Shown here in pieces: positions 9,674 through 18,955 of a stretch of DNA of 64,000 nt (position 1 is its first letter; each line of letters begins with the position of its first letter). The notes below the pieces were generated by a model. That model was not told the DNA's origin, did no database searches, and was given only the letters and a program-made list of their open reading frames with translations. The position numbers and the translations under genes are program-made. The DNA lies in the NCBI GenBank assembly GCA_018402765.1, contig JAGYIE010000003.1:555766-619765 (forward strand), given 5' to 3'. This DNA is from Vicingaceae bacterium (GTDB lineage Bacteria > Bacteroidota > Bacteroidia > Flavobacteriales_E > Vicingaceae).

Positions 9674-11119
9674 CTATCGTGGATTATTAAAAAAGTCACC
9701 TGCTCTGTTTCCATAGTGATCTCTAACACCATCATTATCTATATTATTGCCTCTAGGGTTGGTTCTCTCGTAAATTACGGTTTGCCATTGTGGGAAATAG
9801 ACCTCACTAGGTACATTTGAATGAAGTAATACGTAGTCAGTCATTCCTATTTCTTTGCTGTAAAATACAAATTTTCTATTTCCCAAATTTCGCAATTTGT
9901 CGTATTGCCAAATTTCATAAGGGTAAGCACTTGCTTCATATTGAGACTCCATACGGTTAGTAGGCTCACCATATTGCAAGTATATTCGACCTCTATCTGT
10001 TAAATAACCAGGTCTTGTTTGAAACCCAAATATCTTATTTGCAATTCTTATTTGGTCTTTATAGGCCAGCCATGCTGATTCGGGATCTTGGGAATTCTTT
10101 TCTTTCCAAAAGACTAAAAAGAATTCTTGCATCAATTTTAGATCCTTATTTATTAATTGATTTTTGACAAAATCCTTTTGGACATCTGACGAAATAGGGT
10201 AGAGGTAATTAATGTATTGATAGAGCGTATCCCGGTCAGTTATATTGGCAACAAATGATTGGTCTAAATCGTTGAATTCATATACAACAAATGGATTACT
10301 TCTTTTAAATGGAATACTCATAGTTGCTAACGTATCATTATCTTTAGAAATAGCTTTTACTTGTAATTCAAAGTTTCCACTCGGTAATTTTGAAATATCT
10401 ATAGTCTTTAAAACAACATGCTTCTTAGCGGCAGTCAACTTTGATATTCCTCTAATATTAAAGGCTACTTTTTTTGTGGATTCTTCATTTATCGAATAAT
10501 CCAATAAGAACTGAGTACTATCTCCTAGAGTATTTGTTCCGTAAAGCTCAGCGTAAAAGCTTAATTCATTTTGATCTAAATCAAAAAAGCTTGCAATATT
10601 TGGAATAATATCGAACCCGACTTTAGAAAACTCGTTTTCCGTTTCTGTTTTTGAAAATTCATTAACTAGCTCAATGGTACTAAACTCAATTGGATGTGTA
10701 TTAAAGTCCATAGTGAATTTAAACTTCGTCTCAAAATCAATTAATAAAGTATTGGCATCGTTTATTATTAGCTCGAAAGAGTAATTCCCATTAGGCACTG
10801 CCAATCTTTTTACGTCAATAATGTCCAACGATTGTGTTGAGTCCGATAAATCCGGTGTAGAAAGTTTAAACTTTTTAAAAGTGACAACTTCATTACTATC
10901 ATTGGTTATGATATACGAAACAACGACTTCACTTTTATAGGCTAAATTTTCTGTTTTTACTTTTACCAGACTACTTCCTTTTACGCTTAAGTAGGCTTCT
11001 ACAAAGGTCTTTTGATCTTTCGTTTGAAATTTACCATAATTAAATACAGCGTTAACTTTGGCATTTATATTTGGTAATAATAAGATAAACAGAATACTTA
11101 GGAAAATGTACTTTTTCAT
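9674..11119 (-). CDS. GWxTD domain-containing exported protein
   Basis: A 481-aa protein with an N-terminal Sec signal peptide (residues 1-20, ending LLPNINA). A beta-rich middle region is followed by a GWxTD domain at about 310-440, recognisable by RGRIYLQYGEPTNRMES and EIWQYDKLRN. These proteins are characteristic of Bacteroidota; their molecular role is not established, and an envelope location is inferred from the signal peptide. The gene starts 91 bp from the tRNA-Ser gene, which is on the other strand. Confidence 0.88.
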   Translation of the reverse strand: MKKYIFLSILFILLLPNINAKVNAVFNYGKFQTKDQKTFVEAYLSVKGSSLVKVKTENLAYKSEVVVSYIITNDSNEVVTFKKFKLSTPDLSDSTQSLDIIDVKRLAVPNGNYSFELIINDANTLLIDFETKFKFTMDFNTHPIEFSTIELVNEFSKTETENEFSKVGFDIIPNIASFFDLDQNELSFYAELYGTNTLGDSTQFLLDYSINEESTKKVAFNIRGISKLTAAKKHVVLKTIDISKLPSGNFELQVKAISKDNDTLATMSIPFKRSNPFVVYEFNDLDQSFVANITDRDTLYQYINYLYPISSDVQKDFVKNQLINKDLKLMQEFFLVFWKEKNSQDPESAWLAYKDQIRIANKIFGFQTRPGYLTDRGRIYLQYGEPTNRMESQYEASAYPYEIWQYDKLRNLGNRKFVFYSKEIGMTDYVLLHSNVPSEVYFPQWQTVIYERTNPRGNNIDNDGVRDHYGNRAGDFFNNPR

Positions 11120-11176
11120 CTGATAAAATTACTAAAAATCGAAACTAAGAAAATTAAAAAAATAATTAAAAAAGGC

Positions 11177-11206
11177 TTTGTAGAATAAAATGCTTTGGTA
11201 CTTTTG
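11177..11206 (+). promoter_or_regulatory. Bacteroidota-type promoter of tRNA-Ser
   Basis: The -33 element TTTG (11177-11180) is separated by 18 bp from the -7 element TACTTTTG (11199-11206), matching the TTTG / TAnnTTTG consensus of the Bacteroidota primary sigma factor. It ends 4 bp before the tRNA, so transcription would start at or next to its first base. Confidence 0.75.
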
Positions 11207-11210
11207 CGGC

Positions 11211-11295
11211 GGAGAAATGGCAGAGCGGTTGAATGCACCGGTCTTGAAAACCGACGTACTGAAAGGTACCGGGGGTTCGAATCCCTCTTTCTCCG
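11211..11295 (+). tRNA. tRNA-Ser (UGA anticodon)
   Basis: The acceptor stem GGAGAAA pairs with TTTCTCC, followed by the discriminator G typical of tRNA-Ser. The anticodon TGA lies in the loop CTTGAAA, a long variable arm pairs GGTACC-type bases, and the T arm reads GGTTCGAATCC. CCA is not encoded. The 3' end serves as the attachment site for the element on its right. Confidence 0.97.
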
Positions 11296-11296
11296 C
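11274..11296 (+). repeat. attL: tRNA-Ser 3' end
   Basis: The T arm and acceptor strand of tRNA-Ser form a 23-bp segment that recurs at 22820-22842 with two mismatches. The last 13 bp (CCTCTTTCTCCGC, 11284-11296) are identical. It is the left boundary of the integrated element, and the tRNA is restored by integration. Confidence 0.88.
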
Positions 11297-11338
11297 AAAA
11301 AGCCTTGTAAGCGTTTAGTTTACAAGGCTTTTCTTTTT
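11297..11338 (+). terminator. Terminator after tRNA-Ser
   Basis: A 13-bp perfect stem (AAAAGCCTTGTAA with TTACAAGGCTTTT) with a short loop is followed by CTTTTTT. It starts immediately after the tRNA, at the left edge of the inserted element. Confidence 0.88.
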
Positions 11339-11340
11339 TA

Positions 11341-11361
11341 GTTGTCATTTTGGTTGTCAGT
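11341..11361 (+). repeat. Candidate integrase arm-type site, left end
   Basis: The 21-bp motif, built from two copies of GGTTGTCA about 11 bp apart, matches 22692-22712 at the right end in the same orientation with one difference. The position inside both ends fits arm-type binding sites of the integrase; this role is inferred. Confidence 0.5.
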
Positions 11362-11543
11362 GCTCGCTTTTTTACAGCCTTTTAATCCTTCCTCTTTTTA
11401 TCAATAAAAAGCTATAGTAAATAAAAGTTTAGAGCAACTTCTTAGGAAATATTATTATTCTAGGTTTAATTTTGTATTAGGTAAGTGTTTCTTACAGTCT
11501 ATTTTATAGGCTTAATAAAATTATTAATTCTAAAAACTACAGA

Positions 11544-11846
11544 ATGAATAAAATTAAATTAACGGACTTGGGACTATCAGTTAGTGGTTCAGTGGATAAT
11601 ACTAAATACATTATCCTTGTTGATAAAGAATCTTTAGAAACTCCTACTTCCTTATTCTATTTAGTGAATAGAAGAGAAATGGAGGTTCAGACGACTGTTT
11701 CGTTGTTTAGTGCGGATGTTAAAGATGGTGGAATAAAACCAATATTTTTAAAAGACTCTAATGGTAATGAACACATTCCAATGGCAGTACTGTACAATAA
11801 ACTACTGCATGAATCAAAGTACTTGGAAGTAGATATTTCAAATTAA
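11544..11846 (+). CDS. Hypothetical protein, 100 aa
   Basis: A small soluble acidic protein with no motif that I recognise and no signal peptide or membrane segment. A -7-like TAATTTTG lies at 11467-11474. It is the only plus-strand gene of the tRNA-Ser element, converging on the minus-strand operon across a shared terminator. Its compact, intact frame and its position suggest an accessory gene of the element. Confidence 0.6.
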   Translation: MNKIKLTDLGLSVSGSVDNTKYIILVDKESLETPTSLFYLVNRREMEVQTTVSLFSADVKDGGIKPIFLKDSNGNEHIPMAVLYNKLLHESKYLEVDISN

Positions 11847-11849
11847 TGG

Positions 11850-11881
11850 AAAAGGGTAGGTTAGTTCCTATCCTTTTTTAT
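11850..11881. terminator. Convergent terminator
   Basis: The stem AAAGGGTAGG/CCTATCCTTT with a short loop has Ts on one side and As on the other, so it can stop transcription from both directions. It sits between the 100-aa gene and the hsd operon end. Confidence 0.7.
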
Positions 11882-12057
11882 TTTACTAAGCCTAATGTAG
11901 CCCCCATTAACCCAAAAATCAAAAAGAATATTAGAATCTTCCATAAGGGTAAAATGATTCTTTCACCAGGGAGGAACAAAGAAAACATGCCCATTAAGAA
12001 GTATTGAAAAGTCCTTTCAATACGTCGATATAAAGTATAATTCTTTCTATTGCTCAT
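11878..12057 (-). CDS. Small membrane protein
   Basis: A 59-residue basic-N-terminal protein (start MSNRKNYTLYRRI at 12057; an in-frame start at 12075 overlaps hsdR) with two hydrophobic stretches (YFLMGMFSLFL and LWKILIFFLIFGLMGATLG). It lies directly behind hsdR. I do not recognise a family; it could be an accessory of the operon or a chance frame. Confidence 0.4.
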   Translation of the reverse strand: MSNRKNYTLYRRIERTFQYFLMGMFSLFLPGERIILPLWKILIFFLIFGLMGATLGLVK

Positions 12058-12058
12058 T

Positions 12059-14884
12059 TTATTCTTTCCCTTCAATAAAGGTTTTTACATAATTGGTTAT
12101 TTTTTCTTTCACTCTATTGCCTATACTTTCACGTTGTAAAATGCTAGGCTGTTGTTTGAGAGTTTCAATAATTTCATTTTCTGTTGCCATTCTACCAGTA
12201 AAAAGATAGTCGTTTATGACATCTTCTACCATCATTGTATTTAAGTTTTCTTCTTCTCCTAGCTCATAAAGTGCTTTCTTTGATTGCTGTTGCCAGTACT
12301 CATTAAATACAACCTCAACATCATCTTCTTCTTTTACATTTGGTAGATTGTTCTGAATGAATTGCTCTATTAACTCTCTTTTGCTTCTTAATTCTGATTC
12401 TGTTGCAAGAAAATCCATGATTTGCTTCTTTTTCTTGGCTTTGTCTTTTGGCTTGGCTTCTTTTAGTTGTGATAAGAGCTTCATAATATAGGCTACATTT
12501 ATCTCATCTCTATGCAGTAGTTCTAATTCAAAATCAATTTCATTTAATATTGAAACAACCTCTCTTTGTTGGTTGAATTTTATCTTATCATTTAAATCTT
12601 GATACTTTGATGAATAGTCTGCAAACCCTTGTTCACTCATGTAAACATCATCAAAAGTAAATTCAATGAAAGTTGAAAGTACATTCTTTAAACGCATTAT
12701 GTTTCTGAATGCTTTAGCAAACTCTAATTCATCTTCTTCTGTTTCCAAATCATCAACACTGTCAACCGTTGGAGCTATTGCCATTAATTCTTTATAAGCC
12801 TTGTTAAACTGCTTTATTTGCTCTTCATAGGGTGCTATTATGATGGTTTCCTTTGCGTTCTTATCTGAAAACAATGCAATTGCATCATCAGTATTTTGTT
12901 TGAGGTTTCTAAAGGCTAAAATATTGCCCTGAGATTTCTTTTCATTTAGTATTCTATTGGTTCTAGAGTAGGCTTGAATTAAACCATGATAGTTGAGGTT
13001 TTTATCAACATATAGCGTATTTAAAGATTTACTATCAAAACCAGTAAGAAACATATTTACAACTAATAAAATATCAACTTGTCGATTCTTTACACGTTTA
13101 GAAATATCCTTTTTGTAGTTTAAAAATGTAATTCCATCCTTTGCTGAATGCTTTGTTTGAAACTGCTTATTGTAGTCTCGAATAAACTCATCTAGTTTAT
13201 CTCTTGTATGTTTGTTAATTGGTGCATCATCAGAAACATCTTCTTCTTGAATCATACCATTAGCATCTTTATCAGGCTCAATGGCATTAAATGAGAATAT
13301 AGTAGCAATGTTTAGATTGTGTTCACCTGCTTCTTTCTTTGCTTTTAATAACTCATAATATTTTATCAATATGTCAACGCTACTGACACAAAATAGAGCT
13401 GTAAATTCTCTACTATGTGTTTTTCTATTATGGTTGGCTATGATGTAATTTGTTACCGTTTCAATGTACTCATCACTTTCATAAACTTCTTGTTTGTTGA
13501 TGGCTTCTACTTTTAAATCTTCAATGTGTTCCTTCTGTTTAAATACATTGTAATATTCAATAGAGAATTTCAAAACGTTCTCATCTCTTATGGCATCTGT
13601 AATTACATACCGATGTAAACACTCATCAAATAAGTTGGCTGTAGTTTGTTTTATGCTCTTAACGCTTATAGCATTCTTTTCAAATATTGGTGTACCTGTA
13701 AATCCAAAAAGCTGATGATTTGTAAAGAAATTAACGATTCGTTTATGTGTTTCTCCAAATTGTGAACGGTGGCACTCATCAAAAATGAATACTATATTTT
13801 CATCTTTGAGGTGTTCAATTTTACTTTTAAACTTTGTTTTCTTTATTGCTGTATTGAGCTTCTGAATAGTAGTAACAATTAAGGGTCTATTGTTGTCTAG
13901 AAACTGAGCTACTAACATTTTAGTATTGTCAGTTCCATCTATACTTTCTTTGTCAAAGGCTCTGAACTCTCGTACAGTTTGGTCGTCTAAATCTTGCCTA
14001 TCTACTACAAAAACAACCTTCTTTATTTTGGGGTTGTTGGTTAATATCTGACTAGCTTTAAATGAAGTTAGTGTTTTACCCGATCCAGTGGTGTGCCATA
14101 TATAACCATTCTTTGTACTGTTCTTAACTCGGTCAATAATTGCTTCTACTGCATAGTATTGATAAGGACGTAAAACCATGAGTATTTTATCGCTCTGATG
14201 CAATACAATATATTTTGTAATCATCTTAGCAATATGACAAGGTTCTAAAAATGCGTTTGTAAAATCGGTTAATTGATTGATTTTACTATTGTTTTCTTTG
14301 CACCAGAAGGAAGTAAATTTAAAGCTTTGTTTTGGACTGTTTGCGTAATACTTTGTATCAACTCCATTACTGATAACAAAGATTTGCACGTAGTTAAATA
14401 GGGCGTTGTTATGACCGTATGATGTTTTTTGATATTGTTGGATTTGATCAAATGCTTTGGCTATTTCAACCCCTCTTTTTTTCAGTTCTATTTGTACTAG
14501 AGGTAATCCGTTAATTAAAAGCGTTACATCAAAGCGGTTTTCACGTTTACCATGAATAGTGATTTGATTAGCTACCTGAAACTCATTTTGACACCAAAAG
14601 TCCTGATTAATAAACTCAATATAACTCTTATCACCATTATCTTTAATGAGTACATACTTATCTCTCAAAGTATGCGCTTTGTCAAAAATGTTACCTTTAC
14701 TTAGATGGATGACAATACGGTTAAATTCATCAGTTGAGAAGGTGGTATTGTTATGCTTTTCAAGTTGGCTTTTAAGGTTGGCTAATAAATCATCTTCTGT
14801 TTTAATAGTGACACGCTTATGCCCTAAACCAATCAATTGACTGATTAAATTATTTTCTAGTACTTGTTCGGGTTGAGTAGTCAT
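12059..14884 (-). CDS. hsdR: Type I restriction enzyme R subunit
   Basis: HsdR (941 aa) is the ATP-driven translocase/nuclease subunit of a type I restriction complex. The N-terminal nuclease motif has DV...QIELKKRG at about residues 113-135. The SF2 motor has Walker A HTTGSGKTLTS near 265 and FDECHRSQFG near 371, and later motifs TGFDSK and QAYSRTNR are intact. It is the last main gene of the hsdM-hsdS-pentapeptide-hsdR operon and overlaps the gene before it by one base. All key residues seem intact. Confidence 0.95.
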   Translation of the reverse strand: MTTQPEQVLENNLISQLIGLGHKRVTIKTEDDLLANLKSQLEKHNNTTFSTDEFNRIVIHLSKGNIFDKAHTLRDKYVLIKDNGDKSYIEFINQDFWCQNEFQVANQITIHGKRENRFDVTLLINGLPLVQIELKKRGVEIAKAFDQIQQYQKTSYGHNNALFNYVQIFVISNGVDTKYYANSPKQSFKFTSFWCKENNSKINQLTDFTNAFLEPCHIAKMITKYIVLHQSDKILMVLRPYQYYAVEAIIDRVKNSTKNGYIWHTTGSGKTLTSFKASQILTNNPKIKKVVFVVDRQDLDDQTVREFRAFDKESIDGTDNTKMLVAQFLDNNRPLIVTTIQKLNTAIKKTKFKSKIEHLKDENIVFIFDECHRSQFGETHKRIVNFFTNHQLFGFTGTPIFEKNAISVKSIKQTTANLFDECLHRYVITDAIRDENVLKFSIEYYNVFKQKEHIEDLKVEAINKQEVYESDEYIETVTNYIIANHNRKTHSREFTALFCVSSVDILIKYYELLKAKKEAGEHNLNIATIFSFNAIEPDKDANGMIQEEDVSDDAPINKHTRDKLDEFIRDYNKQFQTKHSAKDGITFLNYKKDISKRVKNRQVDILLVVNMFLTGFDSKSLNTLYVDKNLNYHGLIQAYSRTNRILNEKKSQGNILAFRNLKQNTDDAIALFSDKNAKETIIIAPYEEQIKQFNKAYKELMAIAPTVDSVDDLETEEDELEFAKAFRNIMRLKNVLSTFIEFTFDDVYMSEQGFADYSSKYQDLNDKIKFNQQREVVSILNEIDFELELLHRDEINVAYIMKLLSQLKEAKPKDKAKKKKQIMDFLATESELRSKRELIEQFIQNNLPNVKEEDDVEVVFNEYWQQQSKKALYELGEEENLNTMMVEDVINDYLFTGRMATENEIIETLKQQPSILQRESIGNRVKEKITNYVKTFIEGKE

Positions 14885-16155
14885 TATCTATATTTTCTAA
14901 ATGCTTGAATGAATTGGTAGATACCATAACCTATTGTAATACGACCTAAAAAATCTAAAATTTGAAAATAGGGTTTCCAATTTGTTACTTTACCTAAATA
15001 ATCAAAATTATGTAAAGGAGAAAGGAAGACGGCAAAATCCCCAATACCATAATAAAGTGCATCCCAGTTCCAATCACATGCACAATAATCGAAACAATAT
15101 TTATCGCTTAGAATTGCTGAAAGGTAGAATATTGGTATACCACCTAAAAGGATAAATACAATAGCTCTACCATAGGAACTTGTATATTCATTAGAGTATT
15201 TATTTAACCAAAGACTGAGTTGATTGAATCTAATTAGACCAACTTGTTTAAACCATTTATAACCTGTTGTATTAATCTCTTTCAATAGTACTTTTTGCTC
15301 CTGTCTAATGGTTTCTTTTTCAAGTGCTTTATATTTAATTGAAGCAGAAATATCATCTCTTGAAACAAATGCCTGCTTAATAATTCTGAACGTTTCCCTT
15401 TTGTTTTTTAATGGAATTTTACCACTTAACTTTCCTTTTTTAGGTGTTATGCATTTATCATATTTTTTCTCAAATTCCTTTTCATTAGATTCATCAATAG
15501 TATAATGTTCAAATTGATTTAACCGTATATCAAAACAATTTAATTCACCTTTAACTAACGCTAAGGATAAGTCTAACCCTTGTTCAAACTTAGTGCCTCT
15601 AAAAATAATTAATTGTTCAATTAGTGCGTATGTGAATAATACATTTTCTTTAAAAGTAGAGGCTGAAAATACGGTAGTTCCTTTAAAATCTGTTTTTTGA
15701 AAAATTACTACTTCTTTAAAGATACAATTGTTGAACTCTGCTAAATCATTGAAAGTCGTATTGAAAAAAACTGTCTCGTTTAGAATGCTATTATAAAATC
15801 TGACTTTTCCATTAAATGTACAATTTGAAAAATCAATTAAATCTACTTCACAGTTATTGTCAAATTGGAAGTTTTGAGATGAATCAGTAGTAATTATTAA
15901 CTTATTGAATTTACAGTTACTAAAAATTATATCTCGGCTTCTTATTGGTTCTAAATCAACACGTAAAATATTTTCGCTAATAAGCTCATGTAAAAAATTA
16001 TTATGCAAAGATAAATTAACGTTAAATTCAAATGTTATATTTTTTATTAAATAAAAATTTCTAGTGCCTGTTGATCTTACATGAGATGTGTTGAGAACCT
16101 CATCCTTTAAATAAATACCAAAGCTTGTTTCATTTTTTTTAATTCTTTCTACCAT
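14884..16155 (-). CDS. Pentapeptide-repeat membrane protein inside the hsd operon
   Basis: This 423-aa protein has degenerate pentapeptide-like repeats at about residues 60-195 (patterns such as FNNCIFKEV, FQKTDFKGT, FSASTFKEN), predicted to fold as a right-handed quadrilateral beta helix. A charged linker follows, and then a C-terminal region with two hydrophobic segments (IVFILLGGIPIFYLSAIL and ILDFLGRITIGYGIYQFI). The ATG at 16155 is preferred to a TTG at 16164. It sits between hsdS (1-bp gap) and hsdR (1-bp overlap), so it is expressed with the restriction enzyme. Its role is unknown. Confidence 0.8.
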   Translation of the reverse strand: MVERIKKNETSFGIYLKDEVLNTSHVRSTGTRNFYLIKNITFEFNVNLSLHNNFLHELISENILRVDLEPIRSRDIIFSNCKFNKLIITTDSSQNFQFDNNCEVDLIDFSNCTFNGKVRFYNSILNETVFFNTTFNDLAEFNNCIFKEVVIFQKTDFKGTTVFSASTFKENVLFTYALIEQLIIFRGTKFEQGLDLSLALVKGELNCFDIRLNQFEHYTIDESNEKEFEKKYDKCITPKKGKLSGKIPLKNKRETFRIIKQAFVSRDDISASIKYKALEKETIRQEQKVLLKEINTTGYKWFKQVGLIRFNQLSLWLNKYSNEYTSSYGRAIVFILLGGIPIFYLSAILSDKYCFDYCACDWNWDALYYGIGDFAVFLSPLHNFDYLGKVTNWKPYFQILDFLGRITIGYGIYQFIQAFRKYR

Positions 16156-16156
16156 A

Positions 16157-17308
16157 CTACACAAACATTTGCTGCAACAACCCTTTTTTAAAGCTATTGG
16201 TGTTATCTATTTGAGTTTGCACTTGCTCAATTTTATCATCAATAGCACTTAAAAAATTGGCTATTTGGGTTTGTTCTAGTGTAGTTGGTATTTGAATTGT
16301 AAATTTATTTATATCCTTTTTCTGAATGTTTGGAAGCCCTGACCCAACTCTTAATCTCATTACTTTACTTTCATTGTATTTTAAGTACTGATAAAGAAAT
16401 TTGATAATCATATAACTAGCTATATTGTCTAAAGAGTAGCAATGACCGCCACACCAAAATTTAGTTTGTAAGTAATTTATATAACCGCATGAATTACCAC
16501 CTTCGCTAATTGTTATTGTATTCATCTCCCGATTGTAATTTTCGGTATATCCTGATGGATTTATTCCACCATTAATACATGGAAATAAGCCTTTCTGAGT
16601 TAGATATTCAGAATTTAATTGAGTTCCCTTATTTATTTCACAAACTTCCCCCAACTTCTTCTTTTTCCAATCAGGATAATCTTCACCATTATCATCTTTA
16701 AACCTCAACTTTTGAGAAAACAATTGTTGCATCATGCCTTTTTTGTATTGTTCTAAAAGGGCTGCCTTCTTTTTGAGTTGTTCAATTTTGGTATCTACTG
16801 AAGTCAGAAATGAAGCTATTTTTTGTTGTTCGGGTAGGGTGGGAATGTTGATTTTTATTTTTGAAAGGTCAGTTGAGTTAATTGCAGGATAACTTGTTCC
16901 TGTACACCTAACTAAAACTTTATTTACAAAATAACTAGTATGTATGTATTGATAAATAAAATTAGATACTTCTTTTGTTCTAATTTGAGCATATCCAGTG
17001 GAGGCTACATAGTCAGATTCTAATTTGTTGAAAAAATAGTTGTTTTTCTGATAAGGTCTTACTGTTTGATATAAAATATCTCCTTTTTTTAATAGGCGTT
17101 GAGCTCTACTAGGTGAATCTTCTTTTAATATCCTTTCTTCTTTTGTTAAAGCTCCATTGTTTACACTTTCTAAATCAATATATATAAATGAATCAGGTAG
17201 TTTTGAGCTCTTTGGGTTTATTATAGTCGCCTTTCCTAAATCTAAACTATTCCACTTATCTTTAAATTCAGGAAACCTCAACTTTGGTACTAATTGCTTT
17301 TCCATCAT
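16157..17308 (-). CDS. hsdS: Type I restriction enzyme specificity subunit
   Basis: HsdS (383 aa) recognises the bipartite DNA target. Two target-recognition domains are each followed by a conserved helix: LPEQQKIASFLTSVDTKIEQLKKK near 160-182 and LEQTQIANFLSAIDDKIEQVQTQ near 345. The two halves show the usual internal repeat. It overlaps hsdM by one base (TAATG) and is probably translationally coupled. The target sequence cannot be inferred. Confidence 0.95.
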   Translation of the reverse strand: MMEKQLVPKLRFPEFKDKWNSLDLGKATIINPKSSKLPDSFIYIDLESVNNGALTKEERILKEDSPSRAQRLLKKGDILYQTVRPYQKNNYFFNKLESDYVASTGYAQIRTKEVSNFIYQYIHTSYFVNKVLVRCTGTSYPAINSTDLSKIKINIPTLPEQQKIASFLTSVDTKIEQLKKKAALLEQYKKGMMQQLFSQKLRFKDDNGEDYPDWKKKKLGEVCEINKGTQLNSEYLTQKGLFPCINGGINPSGYTENYNREMNTITISEGGNSCGYINYLQTKFWCGGHCYSLDNIASYMIIKFLYQYLKYNESKVMRLRVGSGLPNIQKKDINKFTIQIPTTLEQTQIANFLSAIDDKIEQVQTQIDNTNSFKKGLLQQMFV

Positions 17309-18903
17309 TAAAAAGGAGTTGGAATGTTTAATTGCTTACAGAAATCAGAAATTGAAGATTCAGTTTCTTCTATTTCTGCATTTAGCGTTTTTAGCTCGTT
17401 TGTTACTTCTATTATGTCAATAGGTTCTTCTTCTTCAAAGGTGTCAATATAGCGTGGTATATTGAGGTTGTAGTCGTTTTCTGCTATTTCATCAAGTTTG
17501 GCTCTGTAACTAAACTTTTCTACTACTTCACGCTCTCTGTAGGTGCTAATTATTTTATCAATATGCTCAGGTAGTAGTTTGTTTTGGTTGCCTTGCTTTT
17601 CAAATTCATTACTAGCATCAATAAATAAAATATCTTCATTTACTTCTCTACACTTTTTTACCACTAGAATACAAGTAGGAATACCTGTTCCAAAGAAGAT
17701 GTTTGCAGGTAGTCCTATAACGGCATCAATGTAATTTCTATCTTCAATTAAATACCTTCTGATGTGTCCCTCAGCTGCACCTCTAAACAATACACCATGT
17801 GGCAAAACAGTAGCCATAATTCCATTTTCATCTAAATGGTGTACCATGTGTTTAACAAAGGCAAAATCCGCTTTCGTTTTAGGTGCTAGTTTACCGTATT
17901 GGCTAAACCTATCATCAGTACTAAAAATAGCTTTTGCGCTCCAGTTAGCAGAAAAAGGAGGGTTAGCAACTATTGCTTCAGCTCTTACATCTAGGTGTTG
18001 AGGTTCTTCTAAAGTATCTTCTTGCTTTATGTCAAACTTAGTAAAGTGAACATCATGCAAAATCATATTCATTCGAGCTAAGTTATACGTAGTACGGTTT
18101 AATTCTTGACCGTAAAACATACCCACATCATCCACTTCTTTGGCTACCCTCAATAATAAAGAACCTGAGCCACAAGTAGGGTCATAAACTGATTTAATAC
18201 GTGTTTTTCGTGAGGTAACTATCTTTGCCAGTATAGTAGATACTTGTTGAGGTGTATAAAATTCACCTGCTTTTTTTCCTGCACTAGCAGCAAATTCACC
18301 AATTAAATATTCATAAGCATCACCTAGAACATCACTTTCAGTATCTTCTAATTGAAAATCTATTTCATCTAAATGGGTCAATATTTTAGCAATGATTTCA
18401 TTCTTTGCTTTTAGTGTCTTTCCTAACTTAGAAGAAGTAAGGTCTAAGTCTTCAAATAAGCGCACAAAATCATCTTCTGAGTCTGTACCCATAGTACTTT
18501 GCTCAATGTTGTTTAAAATGCGCTCTAAGTCCTCTATAATGAAGTATTGAGTTGCTTCATCATTATCATTGGTTTCTATATTGTTTAGGTTGTTTCCCTT
18601 TTGGGCAATGCTTGTAAATAACTCAGAGGGTTTTAGAAAATATCCTAGCTCTTTAATACAGGATTTACTGATTGCTTCTAGGTATTGTTTACCCTCGTCT
18701 GTATTTTCATTGATTTCTTCAAAGGTAAAAGGGTCATTCTTTAAAATTACATTGGCGTAATTATGTAGTTTTTCAGAAAGGTATTTGAAAAAGATAAACC
18801 CTAAAATGTAGTTTCTATAGTCGTCGGCATCCATTTTGCCCCTGAGAAGGTTAGCAATTGCCCAAAGTTGTTTTTCTAGTAGTCGTTTTTGTTCTTCGCT
18901 CAT
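17308..18903 (-). CDS. hsdM: Type I DNA N6-adenine methyltransferase subunit
   Basis: HsdM (531 aa). An N-terminal helical domain is followed by the methyltransferase domain: GEFYTPQQV near 215, SAM-binding motif I DPTCGSGSLL near 240 and catalytic motif IV NPPF near 311. Together with HsdS it methylates the host target sites and with HsdR forms the restriction complex. It is the first gene of the operon, with a -7-like promoter element just upstream. Confidence 0.96.
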   Translation of the reverse strand: MSEEQKRLLEKQLWAIANLLRGKMDADDYRNYILGFIFFKYLSEKLHNYANVILKNDPFTFEEINENTDEGKQYLEAISKSCIKELGYFLKPSELFTSIAQKGNNLNNIETNDNDEATQYFIIEDLERILNNIEQSTMGTDSEDDFVRLFEDLDLTSSKLGKTLKAKNEIIAKILTHLDEIDFQLEDTESDVLGDAYEYLIGEFAASAGKKAGEFYTPQQVSTILAKIVTSRKTRIKSVYDPTCGSGSLLLRVAKEVDDVGMFYGQELNRTTYNLARMNMILHDVHFTKFDIKQEDTLEEPQHLDVRAEAIVANPPFSANWSAKAIFSTDDRFSQYGKLAPKTKADFAFVKHMVHHLDENGIMATVLPHGVLFRGAAEGHIRRYLIEDRNYIDAVIGLPANIFFGTGIPTCILVVKKCREVNEDILFIDASNEFEKQGNQNKLLPEHIDKIISTYREREVVEKFSYRAKLDEIAENDYNLNIPRYIDTFEEEEPIDIIEVTNELKTLNAEIEETESSISDFCKQLNIPTPF

Positions 18904-18929
18904 TTGTTGTACTTATTTAGGATAGCTCC

Positions 18930-18937
18930 CAAATATA
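18930..18937 (-). promoter_or_regulatory. Possible -7 element of the hsd operon
   Basis: TATATTTG on the minus strand matches the Bacteroidota -7 consensus TAnnTTTG and lies 27 bp before the hsdM start. No clear TTTG -33 box was found at the expected distance, so this is tentative. Confidence 0.45.
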
Positions 18938-18955
18938 GCTAACATTTATCTGAGT

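Noticed and set aside
11116..11348. Two overlapping minus-strand open frames over the tRNA-Ser gene
   Set aside because: They are antisense translations of the tRNA and its terminator; the tRNA structure and promoter explain the sequence.
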